From NCBI GenBank assembly GCA_013372975.1, contig JABXIS010000023.1, positions 22,289 through 86,288 of the forward strand: a stretch of 64,000 bases of DNA, written 5' to 3'. Below are positions 41,370 to 49,294 of the stretch, one piece after another. This DNA is from Alphaproteobacteria bacterium. GTDB lineage: Bacteria; Pseudomonadota; Alphaproteobacteria; Sphingomonadales; Kordiimonadaceae. The notes beneath the pieces are model-generated. The model saw nothing but the letters and a program-made list of their open reading frames with translations. It was not told where the DNA came from and searched no databases. Each line of letters opens with the position of its first letter. The first letter of the stretch is position 1. A program made the translations under genes and the position numbers.

Positions 41370-42854
41370 ATGAACCAGACGCAAGAACAAGCGCCACAGC
41401 CTGCAGAGCCACCAATGCAACCAGAGGAGCAAGCTATTGCCTACGTCGAAACGGCAATAGAGGAGACGACCGACTTCGCCAAATGGGCGATCGACTATCT
41501 CCAACAAGACGGTACATATGCCCAACTGGGAATGGTTGGTGCCATCCTGCTAGTTGCGATCGGTATAAGAGTCTGGATCGCGCAACGCGTCAAAAGTGTC
41601 GAGACGGAAAAAACACAGACACCAAGCACGCTGCGGACCTTGCTTCAGAAAATAACCCAGCTAACTGCGCCGTGTTTCGCACTATTGCTTCTGCTTCCTG
41701 CAGCGCGGCTCAGCTTGTCTCTCTATGAGACGGCCACAACGATCGAGACAGCAACACGGTTGGCAACTGTCTGGCTATTGTGGACTGCTGTACGGTCACT
41801 TATCGCCAGCCCCATGGTACGCACCATTGGCTCCTGGATATTGGTACCAGCAGCCCTGCTTCATATTTTTAACGAACTGGACGGTGTCATCGCAATGCTT
41901 GAAAGCGCGGCGTTTGACTTCGGTGAAATTGAAATAACCGCCTACACCATTGTCAAGGCCCTGGTCTTTTTCACAATCGTCTTCTGGTTTGCACGGTTTC
42001 TCAGCCAAATGGGGGGCGAATATATCCGCGGCAACGACACACTGACGATCTCAACCAAAGAGCTTTTGATCAAACTGTTTGATATTGCCCTCTATATCCT
42101 GATGTTTGTTTTTACACTGGACCTGATAGGCATAGACCTCACAGCACTTGCCGTATTCAGTGGTGCACTTGGTGTAGGACTGGGTTTTGGCCTGCAAAAG
42201 ATCGCATCCAATTTTATCAGTGGCATCATCCTCTTGAGCGAGCGCTCGGTCACGCTTGGAAATCTGGTAGAGATGGACAATGGCATCTTTGGCTACATGC
42301 GCAAACTGGGTGCCCGAGCGAGTGTGATTGAAACACTTGACGGCAAGGAGGTGATGGTCCCGAACGAAGATTTCATCACGTCGCGGGTATCCAACCTCAC
42401 ACACTCATCCAATCGAGGCCGTGTAGATGTAGCTATCGGGGTCTCCTACAATACTGACTTGAAGAAGGCCCATGATGTGATCCTTGAGGCCGCCAAGAGC
42501 TATGATAAGTGCTCAACCGACGAAGATTATAAACCCGAATGCTGGCTCCGGGAATTTGGCGACAGTTCGGTAGACTTCCTGCTTATTTTTTGGCTGGATG
42601 ATGTACAGCAAGGCCGATGGCGGGCGAAAAGCCACGTCATGTTCCTGGTTTGGGAAGCCCTTAAAGAAAACAATATCGAAATCCCGTTCCCACAACGAGA
42701 TTTGCATATCAAAAGCAGCGCCATACCGCTTGGCTTACCGAGTGGCGAAAAGCCTGACGGTGATGATGAAAATCAGCATGCCCTTGAGGATGAAAACAAA
42801 AGCGACGATGTCGCCACCGGCAATTCAGACACCTGCAAAGAGAAAACCAGTTAG
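41370..42854 (+). CDS. MscS-family mechanosensitive channel
   Basis: 494 residues. An N-terminal acidic, Gln-rich segment, then five hydrophobic segments. The pore helix region is LTALAVFSGALGVGLGFGLQKIASNFISGIILLSE, with the Gly/Ala-rich packing typical of MscS TM3, followed by the beta domain (VEMDNGIFGYMRKLGARASVIETLDGKEVMVPNEDFI). A charged C-terminal tail follows. Such channels release solutes at low osmolarity. It is divergent from the lipoprotein gene and ends near the convergent KdpE-like gene, inside a cluster of envelope and ion stress genes. Confidence 0.93.
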   Translation: MNQTQEQAPQPAEPPMQPEEQAIAYVETAIEETTDFAKWAIDYLQQDGTYAQLGMVGAILLVAIGIRVWIAQRVKSVETEKTQTPSTLRTLLQKITQLTAPCFALLLLLPAARLSLSLYETATTIETATRLATVWLLWTAVRSLIASPMVRTIGSWILVPAALLHIFNELDGVIAMLESAAFDFGEIEITAYTIVKALVFFTIVFWFARFLSQMGGEYIRGNDTLTISTKELLIKLFDIALYILMFVFTLDLIGIDLTALAVFSGALGVGLGFGLQKIASNFISGIILLSERSVTLGNLVEMDNGIFGYMRKLGARASVIETLDGKEVMVPNEDFITSRVSNLTHSSNRGRVDVAIGVSYNTDLKKAHDVILEAAKSYDKCSTDEDYKPECWLREFGDSSVDFLLIFWLDDVQQGRWRAKSHVMFLVWEALKENNIEIPFPQRDLHIKSSAIPLGLPSGEKPDGDDENQHALEDENKSDDVATGNSDTCKEKTS

Positions 42855-42902
42855 TCCCCAACAAATGCCGACAGGAAGGTTACGCGCAGATAAGATCTGG
42901 GT

Positions 42903-43601
42903 CTAACCTTCCATCACTTCCATGCGGTAGCCGATCCCCGGCTCGGTCACGATATAATCCGGGCTCGAGGGGTCAGGTTCTACCTTCTCCCTTACCTGGC
43001 TGATATAGACACGTAGATACTGGGTATCGCTGCCGTGTGCCGCACCCCAAACTTCATGCAGTATCTGCCTGTGGGTCAGCATTTTGCCGCGATGTACCAT
43101 AAAATAGCGCAGCAGATCATATTCCTTGGGGGTGAAATCTACCCGTTCACCGTCAATTTTCACTTCATGGCGCACAAGGTCCATGGTGATCCGGCCATTG
43201 ACTAGTTCTGGTTCGCCAGCCTCTTGTGCTGCAGCTTTTCTGAGATTTGCAGTTACCCGGGCAATCAGGACGTCAGGATTGAAAGGTTTGGTGACATAGT
43301 CGTCAGCCCCAAGATCAAAAGCCTCAATCATTTCCTTATCGCTATCACGCACTGAACAAACAATGATTGGCACCTGAGACCATTCTCTGATCTGGGCGAT
43401 AACATCTTTACCGTCCATATCAGGCAACCCGAGATCAAGCAGGATAAGATCCGGCTTCAGGGAAACCGCCAACCTTATAGCCTCGCCTCCCTTCTCAGCC
43501 TCTTCCGGCTTCATGTCATGGGCTTCCAGCGTAATGCTATGAAGCTTCCGGATCTGAGGTTCATCGTCCACAACAAGAACGACATTCTTCTTCTGTTTCA
43601 T
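42903..43601 (-). CDS. KdpE-like OmpR-family response regulator
   Basis: 232 residues. The receiver domain has VVDDEPQIRK, acceptor Asp in LLDLGLPDMDGKDVI and Lys in VTKPF. The output winged helix (about residues 130-230) has FTPKEYDLLRYFMVHRGKMLTHRQILHEVWG and YLRVYISQVREKVEPDPSSPDYIVTEPGIGYRM, close to KdpE. No kdpFABC potassium pump genes are visible. The likely partner kinase is the KdpD-like protein at 47026, about 3.5 kb away and not in the same operon. A near-consensus FNR-type site lies 34 bp upstream. Confidence 0.9.
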   Translation of the reverse strand: MKQKKNVVLVVDDEPQIRKLHSITLEAHDMKPEEAEKGGEAIRLAVSLKPDLILLDLGLPDMDGKDVIAQIREWSQVPIIVCSVRDSDKEMIEAFDLGADDYVTKPFNPDVLIARVTANLRKAAAQEAGEPELVNGRITMDLVRHEVKIDGERVDFTPKEYDLLRYFMVHRGKMLTHRQILHEVWGAAHGSDTQYLRVYISQVREKVEPDPSSPDYIVTEPGIGYRMEVMEG

Positions 43602-43634
43602 TATCCCCCCTAACGGTCAACACCGTGCATGAAC

Positions 43635-43648
43635 TTGATAAACATCAT
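43635..43648. promoter_or_regulatory. Near-consensus FNR-type box before the KdpE-like gene
   Basis: TTGAT-AAAC-ATCAT matches the FNR consensus at 9 of 10 defined positions. It lies 34-47 bp upstream of the regulator start, which is close for an activator site and could instead repress or be chance. Confidence 0.3.
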
Positions 43649-43708
43649 CAAAGCCAACATCTTATATCAGTAGGCCATTGATACAGCTATATCAAACCAG
43701 ACTTGGGC

Positions 43709-43734
43709 AAAAAAATGGGAGCCAAAAAGCTCCC
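43709..43734 (-). terminator. Intrinsic terminator after the YfdX-like gene
   Basis: On the minus strand GGGAGC (43734-43729) pairs with GCTCCC (43722-43717), followed by A and a run of seven T (43715-43709). A textbook Rho-independent terminator 55 bp after the stop codon. Confidence 0.85.
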
Positions 43735-43788
43735 GTTTGAGTTGGTGCGAGGAATCGCATAGTCTTTGCAAAATGATTTTCTTAGCCT

Positions 43789-44604
43789 CTAATCTCGCAG
43801 GCTGCGGTTCTCGGCGAGAGACGGTGCACCCTGATGAATAATGTCGGAAAGAGCATCAAGTTCCTTCTTCAGGTGCTCAATTACACGTGCCCGGCTTCCA
43901 GCGATACTGGCGTCCAACTGCAGGTCAATCATGGCTTTCTCCGCATCCTGGAGAGCTTCACGGGCACCCTCGTACTCACCGGCACGGATCATGAATTTAG
44001 AGAGAGCAATATGGTCCCGTGTTTTTACCTCCGGGTCTGCGACACTGACAAAATCACGGATCATGCTCTTTTGCGCATCCGCCACTTCACCACGGGCATC
44101 GTCCAGATCGTCTTTCGCAAGCTGTTCGCGCGCATCATTCAATTCGAAAGCCAGTTTGTTGCGTTGAACCACCAGATGCACATAGCGCACCTTTGCGTCT
44201 TCAACATCCCCACGGTCGATGCCGCGCAGATCAACCAGCCGCTGAAAAGCCTCGACAGTCAGAGGGGTGTCATCCAGCGGGACAAAAACCACTTTCGGAA
44301 GCAAGGCACTGCCATATTTCAATTCAGCAAGCTTGACGACTGCCGTCTCAACCAGGGCCTCGTCCTCGATGCCTTCTTTCACAAGGGCTTCAAGCTGTGC
44401 CGCAGCTTTGTTCAGGCCAAACTCAGCCTCCTCAGAGGATCGGCGCTCGAGGCTCATCTGCACATCAAACAGCGTTCCCACCAGCGCCTTCTTCTCTGCC
44501 TCAAAGACCATAACATCAGCAGGGCCAGCTTCCTCGGCCCCGGCAGTAACTGCAAGGAGCGAGGTGCCCAACACAGTTGCTGCCATCATGGTTTTACCGA
44601 TCAT
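43789..44604 (-). CDS. YfdX-like exported helical protein
   Basis: 271 residues. A signal peptide (VLGTSLLAVTAGAEE) is followed by an almost entirely helical, charged protein. Repeated Ala-rich helices (EFGLNKAAAQLEALVKEG, LAKDDLDDARGEVADAQKSM, AGEYEGAREALQDAEKAMIDLQ) and LPKVVFVPLDD resemble YfdX-family proteins, which are periplasmic and linked to acid or multidrug stress responses. The match is by layout, not by a decisive motif. TAGGAGGTCTGG precedes the ATG. It lies 43 bp before... the entericidin-like gene is upstream on the same strand, so they may be co-transcribed. Confidence 0.6.
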   Translation of the reverse strand: MIGKTMMAATVLGTSLLAVTAGAEEAGPADVMVFEAEKKALVGTLFDVQMSLERRSSEEAEFGLNKAAAQLEALVKEGIEDEALVETAVVKLAELKYGSALLPKVVFVPLDDTPLTVEAFQRLVDLRGIDRGDVEDAKVRYVHLVVQRNKLAFELNDAREQLAKDDLDDARGEVADAQKSMIRDFVSVADPEVKTRDHIALSKFMIRAGEYEGAREALQDAEKAMIDLQLDASIAGSRARVIEHLKKELDALSDIIHQGAPSLAENRSLRD

Positions 44605-44647
44605 CCAGACCTCCTACCGATAAGTGGTTAGAATGAGCCAGAACTGG

Positions 44648-44779
44648 TTAGTCCTTGGCTTCTTCTTCGATGGCGTTACCCACAGACTCGATATCCTTAC
44701 CCATGCCCTCAATTGTGCCGCATGCAGCAAGGGCTGCGAGTATGGAAAGGGCGAAAAGTTGTTTCATACGGTTCAGCAT
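44648..44779 (-). CDS. Entericidin-like micro-lipoprotein
   Basis: A 43-residue gene. The protein begins MLNRMKQLFALSILAALAAC and continues GTIEGMGKDIESVGNAIEEE, ending AKD. The lipobox (ALAAC, Cys20) and the following short amphipathic, glycine-containing tail match the entericidin A/B family of tiny cell-envelope lipoproteins. AGGAGG lies 6 nt before the ATG, and an internal ATG (codon 5) could also be used. It lies 43 bp upstream of the YfdX-like gene on the same strand and is likely co-transcribed with it. Entericidins in enteric bacteria act in stationary-phase envelope stress; the role here is inferred. Confidence 0.8.
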   Translation of the reverse strand: MLNRMKQLFALSILAALAACGTIEGMGKDIESVGNAIEEEAKD

Positions 44780-45181
44780 AATTGCCTCCTGAATTTGATT
44801 ACGATTTCAGGGTACGCCGCACTGCGTCAGAGATCGATTTGGAGGAGAGAGGTTTGAAGTAAATTTTTGATAAAGAAACTATGGCGACAATGAGACCGCT
44901 GAAATCAAGCCCTCATCAGCGCAGAGAAGGGCATCGTGCCCCTTGCCAAAGCCGACATTGGCAAGCGTGGCCATGCAGGAAACACTATACGAAAGGAAAA
45001 GGCGGACCGGTTTTTGATAATTAGGGAGGGGGAGGAGAACCGGTCCGCCTGGGGGGGGGTATGTGACCGCATGTGCGGCTTCATTTGAAAGTATTGCGGG
45101 TGTTGTCAGGAAACTATTCGCGAAAAACATGCTTGCATAAAAAGCGTGTAAATATACGCAACCATATACTTCGAGTACTGT
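44780..45181. other. Structured 400-bp gap between entericidin-like and holin-like genes
   Basis: No convincing gene. It contains CTTGCCAA/TTGGCAAG (44942-44949 with 44958-44965), a 12-bp perfect stem at 45001-45049, G-rich tracts on the plus strand including nine consecutive G at 45051-45059, and CCGCATGTGCGG just after. An 83-codon open frame on the minus strand (44879-45130) runs through these elements and looks accidental. Confidence 0.5.
45001..45049 (-). terminator. Long-stem terminator-like hairpin with G-rich loop
   Basis: GGCGGACCGGTT (45001-45012) and AACCGGTCCGCC (45038-45049) pair perfectly over 12 bp around a 25-nt purine-rich loop. On the minus strand TTTTCCTTTC follows, so it may end the DUF883/holin-like operon about 130 bp after its stop. 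Confidence 0.6.
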
Positions 45182-45673
45182 CTATCGTGTTTTGTCGGCA
45201 GGGTCGGAAGGTTCTTCAGGCACGTGACTTGGCGGCACGTCTGCAGCCTCCGGGCGAGATTTCATACCTTCCACAAAGGACCGGCCCACTTCCACTGCAA
45301 TCTCCATAGCAAAGTCCTGTAACACAAGCCCCGGGGCCTTCTGCTCTGCGGCAGCCTGAGCAGTTTTTTGTGTTTCTTCGTTCCGCTGGCGCACCAACTC
45401 CCGATTGGTCAGCCAACCAAAATATGCCCAGGAAAGGGCCGCGATCACCAAAAGGCCCACGCCAACAAACCCCAGCGCTGCCACAGGTGTCAATCCGACA
45501 TCAAGCAGCCCAAGGTAAAGGCAAAAACCAAGCGCCAGCAATCCGCCGCCCGCGGTTATTGCCGCCACCAGCGCACCAGCTATACCATATTTCAGGTGGG
45601 TTATCGGACGCTCAAAAGCAGGCCTTGAAGTCAAAGCCTGCTCTGAGATCAGCTTGATAATTGTTTCAAGCAT
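45182..45673 (-). CDS. Holin-superfamily-III-like / YqjE-type membrane protein
   Basis: 163 residues. An amphipathic N-terminus is followed by two membrane helices (GIAGALVAAITAGGGLLALGFCLYLGL and AALGFVGVGLLVIAALSWAYFG), then a charged cytoplasmic tail ending in a Pro/Glu/Asp-rich stretch. The layout and its position directly after a DUF883 gene match the yqjD-yqjE arrangement of proteobacteria, where YqjE-like proteins are labelled phage-holin family. True holin activity is not implied. It lies 7 bp downstream of the DUF883 gene, in one operon. Confidence 0.65.
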   Translation of the reverse strand: MLETIIKLISEQALTSRPAFERPITHLKYGIAGALVAAITAGGGLLALGFCLYLGLLDVGLTPVAALGFVGVGLLVIAALSWAYFGWLTNRELVRQRNEETQKTAQAAAEQKAPGLVLQDFAMEIAVEVGRSFVEGMKSRPEAADVPPSHVPEEPSDPADKTR

Positions 45674-45680
45674 GATGAGC

Positions 45681-45986
45681 CTATTTGCGGCTAATCAAAG
45701 TTGCGACAAGGGCACCACCTGCAAACGCTGCTGCTGTTGAAGCAAACGGGCGCTCTTTAATGGTTTTTTCCGTTTTATCACGGGCAACCTTCATCTGGCC
45801 TTGCTTGTCCTCAAAGAACTTACGTGCCTTGATGCCAGCCAAACGAGCACGAGCTTTCATTTCCTGAACATCAAAGCGGCTGGTTTCAGCGTCTTCAACA
45901 GCCTCTTCTGCCTGATCGGCAACAGCCTTCTTCAGGTCGGCAAGATCTTCTTTCAATGCTTTAATTTCCTGCTGAGCGGTAGCCAT
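45681..45986 (-). CDS. DUF883 / ElaB-YqjD-like membrane-anchored protein
   Basis: 101 residues. The first 75 residues are a charged coiled-coil-prone helix (EIKALKEDLADLKKAVADQAEEAVEDAE to QMKVARDKTEKTIKERP), and the C-terminus is a single membrane helix (FASTAAAFAGGALVATLIS) ending RK. This is the DUF883 layout. Enteric homologues YqjD and ElaB sit in the inner membrane and bind ribosomes in stationary phase. AGGAGATTTTTCT precedes the ATG. First gene of a two-gene unit with the holin-like protein. Confidence 0.8.
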   Translation of the reverse strand: MATAQQEIKALKEDLADLKKAVADQAEEAVEDAETSRFDVQEMKARARLAGIKARKFFEDKQGQMKVARDKTEKTIKERPFASTAAAFAGGALVATLISRK

Positions 45987-46162
45987 AGAAAAATCTCCTA
46001 TAATTTACTTTTGCGACGCTCCCGAGCAATTTGATCAACTGATCGTGCGCCACACCCTGAAGATGCTTTTTCCCAGCTTAAGGAACAATGCGGAGGGAAA
46101 CGAAGAATATAAAAATGCCGTAAAAACAATGTGGCCTGATTTGGCCTGAATGCACGAAAGGG

Positions 46163-46654
46163 TTATTCGCAGCCGTTGCCGCTCACGTCGCCCTTGTCTT
46201 CGTCAATATCATCGCGGAACTTCGCCCTCACGACACCGAGAACGCCCAACACAAGTGTCGTCGCAAGCGTTAGCAATATCGCCAATGTGTAAAAACCGAA
46301 ACCACAGGCAATTCCAATGGCTCCTGATACCCAGATACCGGCACCGGTTGCTACGCCGGTTACCCCCTCATTCCGCTGCAGTATGGCACCGCCGCCCAGA
46401 AAACCAAGGCCGGTAACCACACCTTGAACAATGCGTGAAGGATCAAGCTGGATGTCAACCCTGATCGCCTGAAAATAGGCGCCGATTTCCTGAATAAGAA
46501 TGGTAAAGCCAGTGCAGCCCAGACACACAAGAATATAGGTACGAATGCCAGCGTTCTTGTGCTTTACTTCGCGCTCAAGTCCAATCAACAGCGCGCACAA
46601 CACAGCCGCCCCGAGACGGAGCGCAATTTCAGAGAATGTGAGCGACTGCAACAC
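46163..46654 (-). CDS. MgtC/SapB-family membrane protein
   Basis: 163 residues with about five hydrophobic segments. The family signature is clear: GAAVLCALLIGLEREVKHKNAGIRTYILVCLGCTGF, then ILQRNEGVTGVATGAGIWVSGAIGIACGFGFY, including the conserved GLERE and the GaGiWvsgAiG motif. MgtC proteins help bacteria cope with low magnesium, acid or phagosome conditions and affect the ATP synthase. It starts 4 bp after the receiver-only regulator gene and is probably in its operon. Confidence 0.92.
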   Translation of the reverse strand: MLQSLTFSEIALRLGAAVLCALLIGLEREVKHKNAGIRTYILVCLGCTGFTILIQEIGAYFQAIRVDIQLDPSRIVQGVVTGLGFLGGGAILQRNEGVTGVATGAGIWVSGAIGIACGFGFYTLAILLTLATTLVLGVLGVVRAKFRDDIDEDKGDVSGNGCE

Positions 46655-46658
46655 CTTC

Positions 46659-47033
46659 CTAGGCCACCGCTTTTTCCATAACCTCTACAAGATCTTCCAT
46701 CTCAAAAGGTTTAGTCATATAGGCATCCGCGCCAAGCGCCATGGCTTTTTCCTTCACCTGCCGTTCACTACGAACAGTCAGAACAACCACCGCTGGGGAT
46801 TGCTCGCCGGAAGCCTTCAACTCAGGCAAGATATCCAGACCGTCCCTGTCGGGCAAACCAAGATCAAGTACAATCACATCTGGAGAAAGTTCTTCGCTTT
46901 TGCGCAAGCCATCTCCGGCTGACGCAGCTTCATGGAAATCAACGCCCTGATCAATAAGCGATATCCGCAAAAAAGTACGTATAGCCGCCGTATCATCTAT
47001 TGCCAGGACGGTTTTATCCTGGAGACTACTCAT
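46659..47033 (-). CDS. Stand-alone receiver-domain response regulator
   Basis: 124 residues forming one CheY-like receiver domain: acidic pair in LAIDDTAAIR, acceptor Asp in IVLDLGLPDRDG, Thr in VLTVRS and Lys in MTKPF. No output domain is present. The start overlaps the end of the KdpD-like kinase gene by 8 bp, so kinase and receiver are translationally coupled and likely partners. The receiver sequence is close in style to KdpE-type receivers, as if the DNA-binding domain had been lost. Confidence 0.9.
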   Translation of the reverse strand: MSSLQDKTVLAIDDTAAIRTFLRISLIDQGVDFHEAASAGDGLRKSEELSPDVIVLDLGLPDRDGLDILPELKASGEQSPAVVVLTVRSERQVKEKAMALGADAYMTKPFEMEDLVEVMEKAVA

Positions 47034-49035
47034 TGGATACTCCTGTCTCTTTACTGGTTACTTCAGGGAAGTACAAATTGAACACTGCCCCTCCACCCTT
47101 ATGGTTTTCGGCCCATATTTTACCCCCTTGAGCCTTCATGATAGCGCGGGAAATCGCCAACCCAAGGCCCGTCCCCGCCACCTGGCTGTCAGCCTTGTTC
47201 AAGCGTTCATATTTATCAAATATACGCTCCAGCTGATCGTCCGGAATGCCCGCACCATGGTCGCGCACCCGGTAAACAAAGCCCTCGTCCATCCGCTCCA
47301 GCAGAACATCAATTGCTTTCCCGGCCGGCGAATATTTGGCGGCATTGTCAATCAGGTTTTGAAGGACCTGACCGGTCATCATACCGTCCATTCGCACAAG
47401 AACGCTATCGCTGGCATCCTCGATAGTCAGGTCACGCCCGCGCAGCCTCGTTCTCAACGTTTTCCGCACCTGCCCAAGGGGCTCCATCGGGTCAAACAGA
47501 TCCTGCTTGAACTGGATATCGCCACTTTCCAATTTGGTCATGGACAAAATATTGGTAATAAAGCTGTCCAGCCGTTGAGCTTCATCCAGCGATGTTTCTG
47601 TCAAGGTATCAAAATGTACGTCGGAAAGGCGGTCAGCCTTCTTCAGGCTTTTCATAACGCTCATGCTGCCAATGATGGACGCCAGCGGCGTTTTGAGGTC
47701 ATGTGAAACACTGGATAGCAGCATGGAACGGAGTTTCTCGCGTTCCTCATTGAAGCGGCTTTCCTGCATCTGGGAAACCGCATCAACTCGTTCAAGGGCT
47801 GTTGCTGCATGATCTGCCAGCGCCGAAACAAGCTGTGAAAATCCAGGGTCCAGACGAACATTCAACGGGACGTTAACAGCCAGAACGCCATAGTGGTTGT
47901 TCACTGTTGAAATGGGCTCGAAATACCAGAAGGCCCCTATTCCTTTAAGGGTACCAAAACCAGTCGTCATTTCTGATCGCCAGCATTTCTCCAGCGCCCG
48001 TTTGTCTGTTTCAGACAGACTTACATCTGCGGGATAGCTGACAAAATCTGGAACATCACCCTTTAGAAGTTCACTTTCGTCCCGAACTGCCTCACAAACA
48101 AAGAAAGCTATCTCCATATGCAGAAGCCTGCTCAGTTCACGGTTCAGGATTTCCATCAACTGGTGTTTGTTCTGGGCCTCTGACGTCAGCTTATTGATTT
48201 CATAAAGCGCGCTGGTACGCTGTTCACGCCGCTGTGCGCTCTCGGCCCCGGCCCGCACATGGCCTCCAAGAAAGGCGACCACAAGTGCTGCAAATAGAAA
48301 GATGCTGATGCTGATCAGATCAGTCGTTGACCCGATATTGAATTTGTTGATGGGTACAATGTAGGCAAAGTTGATAAGCCCAACACTGGCCACCGAGGCA
48401 ATCAGCCCCGCTACCACACCAAACCTCAGAGACACGGTCACACAAGCCAACAGAAAGACGAGTGTAATATTAGGCGTATTAATCTTGTAAAGTATCTGCG
48501 GCAGCATCGCGAGCATGGCTTCCGCCGCTAGATAAGCGAGCGAAACGGCGACCAACGGCGCAATGATAGTGCGCCATGTCAGCTGGCCCAGATCAAATCT
48601 ATCCCAAAAACCGATACTGCCAACTTTCCCCTCAAGGGGAATGATGGTTACCTGCGACGTGAGGCCAAATTGGTTCGCAATTTTTTGGGCCAGGGTCTTT
48701 CTGGGCAGTATCCCAGACAAACCTCCACGGTATTGGCCAACGAAGATGTGACTGAACTTTTCTGCCGATTTGCGGCAAAGCTTCAGATATTCCAGAATTG
48801 CGCGAGAGCTATCGGCAGCGCGTTGGTGAATGATACTGGCACCGCGTGCCTTGGCCCGGTCCATCAACCGCAGCAACGCCTTACTGCGTTCGGTGCATCC
48901 AACAGCCTCGTCACCCTGCTCAATAAAGACAAGACGCCAAGGAAGTCCCGTTTCACGGGCTTTCTTGAACCCCGCATCCACCAAAAGGTGACTTTTGGGG
49001 TGACCATCGATGCAAACTAGAATGTGTTCTGTCAT
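47026..49035 (-). CDS. KdpD-like sensor histidine kinase lacking the N-terminal KdpD domain
   Basis: About 669 residues. Residues 1-130 are a Usp-like domain (HILVCIDGHPKSHLLVDAGFKKARETG) corresponding to the Usp segment inside KdpD. Four clustered membrane helices (DUF4118; WRTIIAPLVAVSLAYLAAEAMLAML onward, residues about 165-265), a GAF-like domain, HisKA with phospho-His in LSSVSHDLKTPLASI, and an ATPase domain (NLIDNAAKYSP, DHGAGIP, GTGLGLAISRAI) follow. The roughly 210-residue N-terminal KdpD domain with its Walker motif is absent. It is coupled to a receiver-only gene. It could also signal to the KdpE-like regulator at 42903. Confidence 0.9.
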   Translation of the reverse strand: MTEHILVCIDGHPKSHLLVDAGFKKARETGLPWRLVFIEQGDEAVGCTERSKALLRLMDRAKARGASIIHQRAADSSRAILEYLKLCRKSAEKFSHIFVGQYRGGLSGILPRKTLAQKIANQFGLTSQVTIIPLEGKVGSIGFWDRFDLGQLTWRTIIAPLVAVSLAYLAAEAMLAMLPQILYKINTPNITLVFLLACVTVSLRFGVVAGLIASVASVGLINFAYIVPINKFNIGSTTDLISISIFLFAALVVAFLGGHVRAGAESAQRREQRTSALYEINKLTSEAQNKHQLMEILNRELSRLLHMEIAFFVCEAVRDESELLKGDVPDFVSYPADVSLSETDKRALEKCWRSEMTTGFGTLKGIGAFWYFEPISTVNNHYGVLAVNVPLNVRLDPGFSQLVSALADHAATALERVDAVSQMQESRFNEEREKLRSMLLSSVSHDLKTPLASIIGSMSVMKSLKKADRLSDVHFDTLTETSLDEAQRLDSFITNILSMTKLESGDIQFKQDLFDPMEPLGQVRKTLRTRLRGRDLTIEDASDSVLVRMDGMMTGQVLQNLIDNAAKYSPAGKAIDVLLERMDEGFVYRVRDHGAGIPDDQLERIFDKYERLNKADSQVAGTGLGLAISRAIMKAQGGKIWAENHKGGGAVFNLYFPEVTSKETGVSNE

Positions 49036-49141
49036 CTTTATTCCCACCACACTGTTTCAGGCTATCGGCGCGGATATAAATTTTCCATAAGTTTTTGAAA
49101 TCCAGTGGCCTAACACCATATTTGTACCCTGCGCCACCCGA

Positions 49142-49285
49142 TTATTTCGGCCAGCCGCCCACTGTTTCTCCTGAAGCAGGCTGGTCAACAAAACCGGCTT
49201 CGGCTTCGGCATCACCCCTCCGCACTAAAGCGAAGGGGAGGACAACTGCCGCAAGGCCAAGCAAAAGGTCTAGCACGCTGATCAC
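49142..49285 (-). CDS. Small single-helix membrane protein of 47 residues
   Basis: GTG at 49285 is preceded by GTAGGAGGGCGAT, a strong ribosome site. The protein opens VISVLDLLLGLAAVVLPFAL (one membrane helix), then VRRGDAEAEAGFVDQPASG and ends GGWPK. It begins 9 bp after the Dps stop codon on the same strand, so it is probably the last gene of the dps operon. I do not recognise a family. Confidence rests on the ribosome site, the spacing and the membrane-helix composition. Confidence 0.5.
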   Translation of the reverse strand: MISVLDLLLGLAAVVLPFALVRRGDAEAEAGFVDQPASGETVGGWPK

Positions 49286-49294
49286 ATCGCCCTC

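Noticed and set aside
44879..45130. 83-codon frame in the gap after the entericidin-like gene
   Set aside because: It runs through perfect hairpins and a nine-G run, giving a Pro-rich meaningless product.
45182..45673. Phage origin suggested by the holin-like protein
   Set aside because: The pairing with a DUF883 gene matches a chromosomal yqjD/yqjE-type unit. No endolysin or other phage gene is near.
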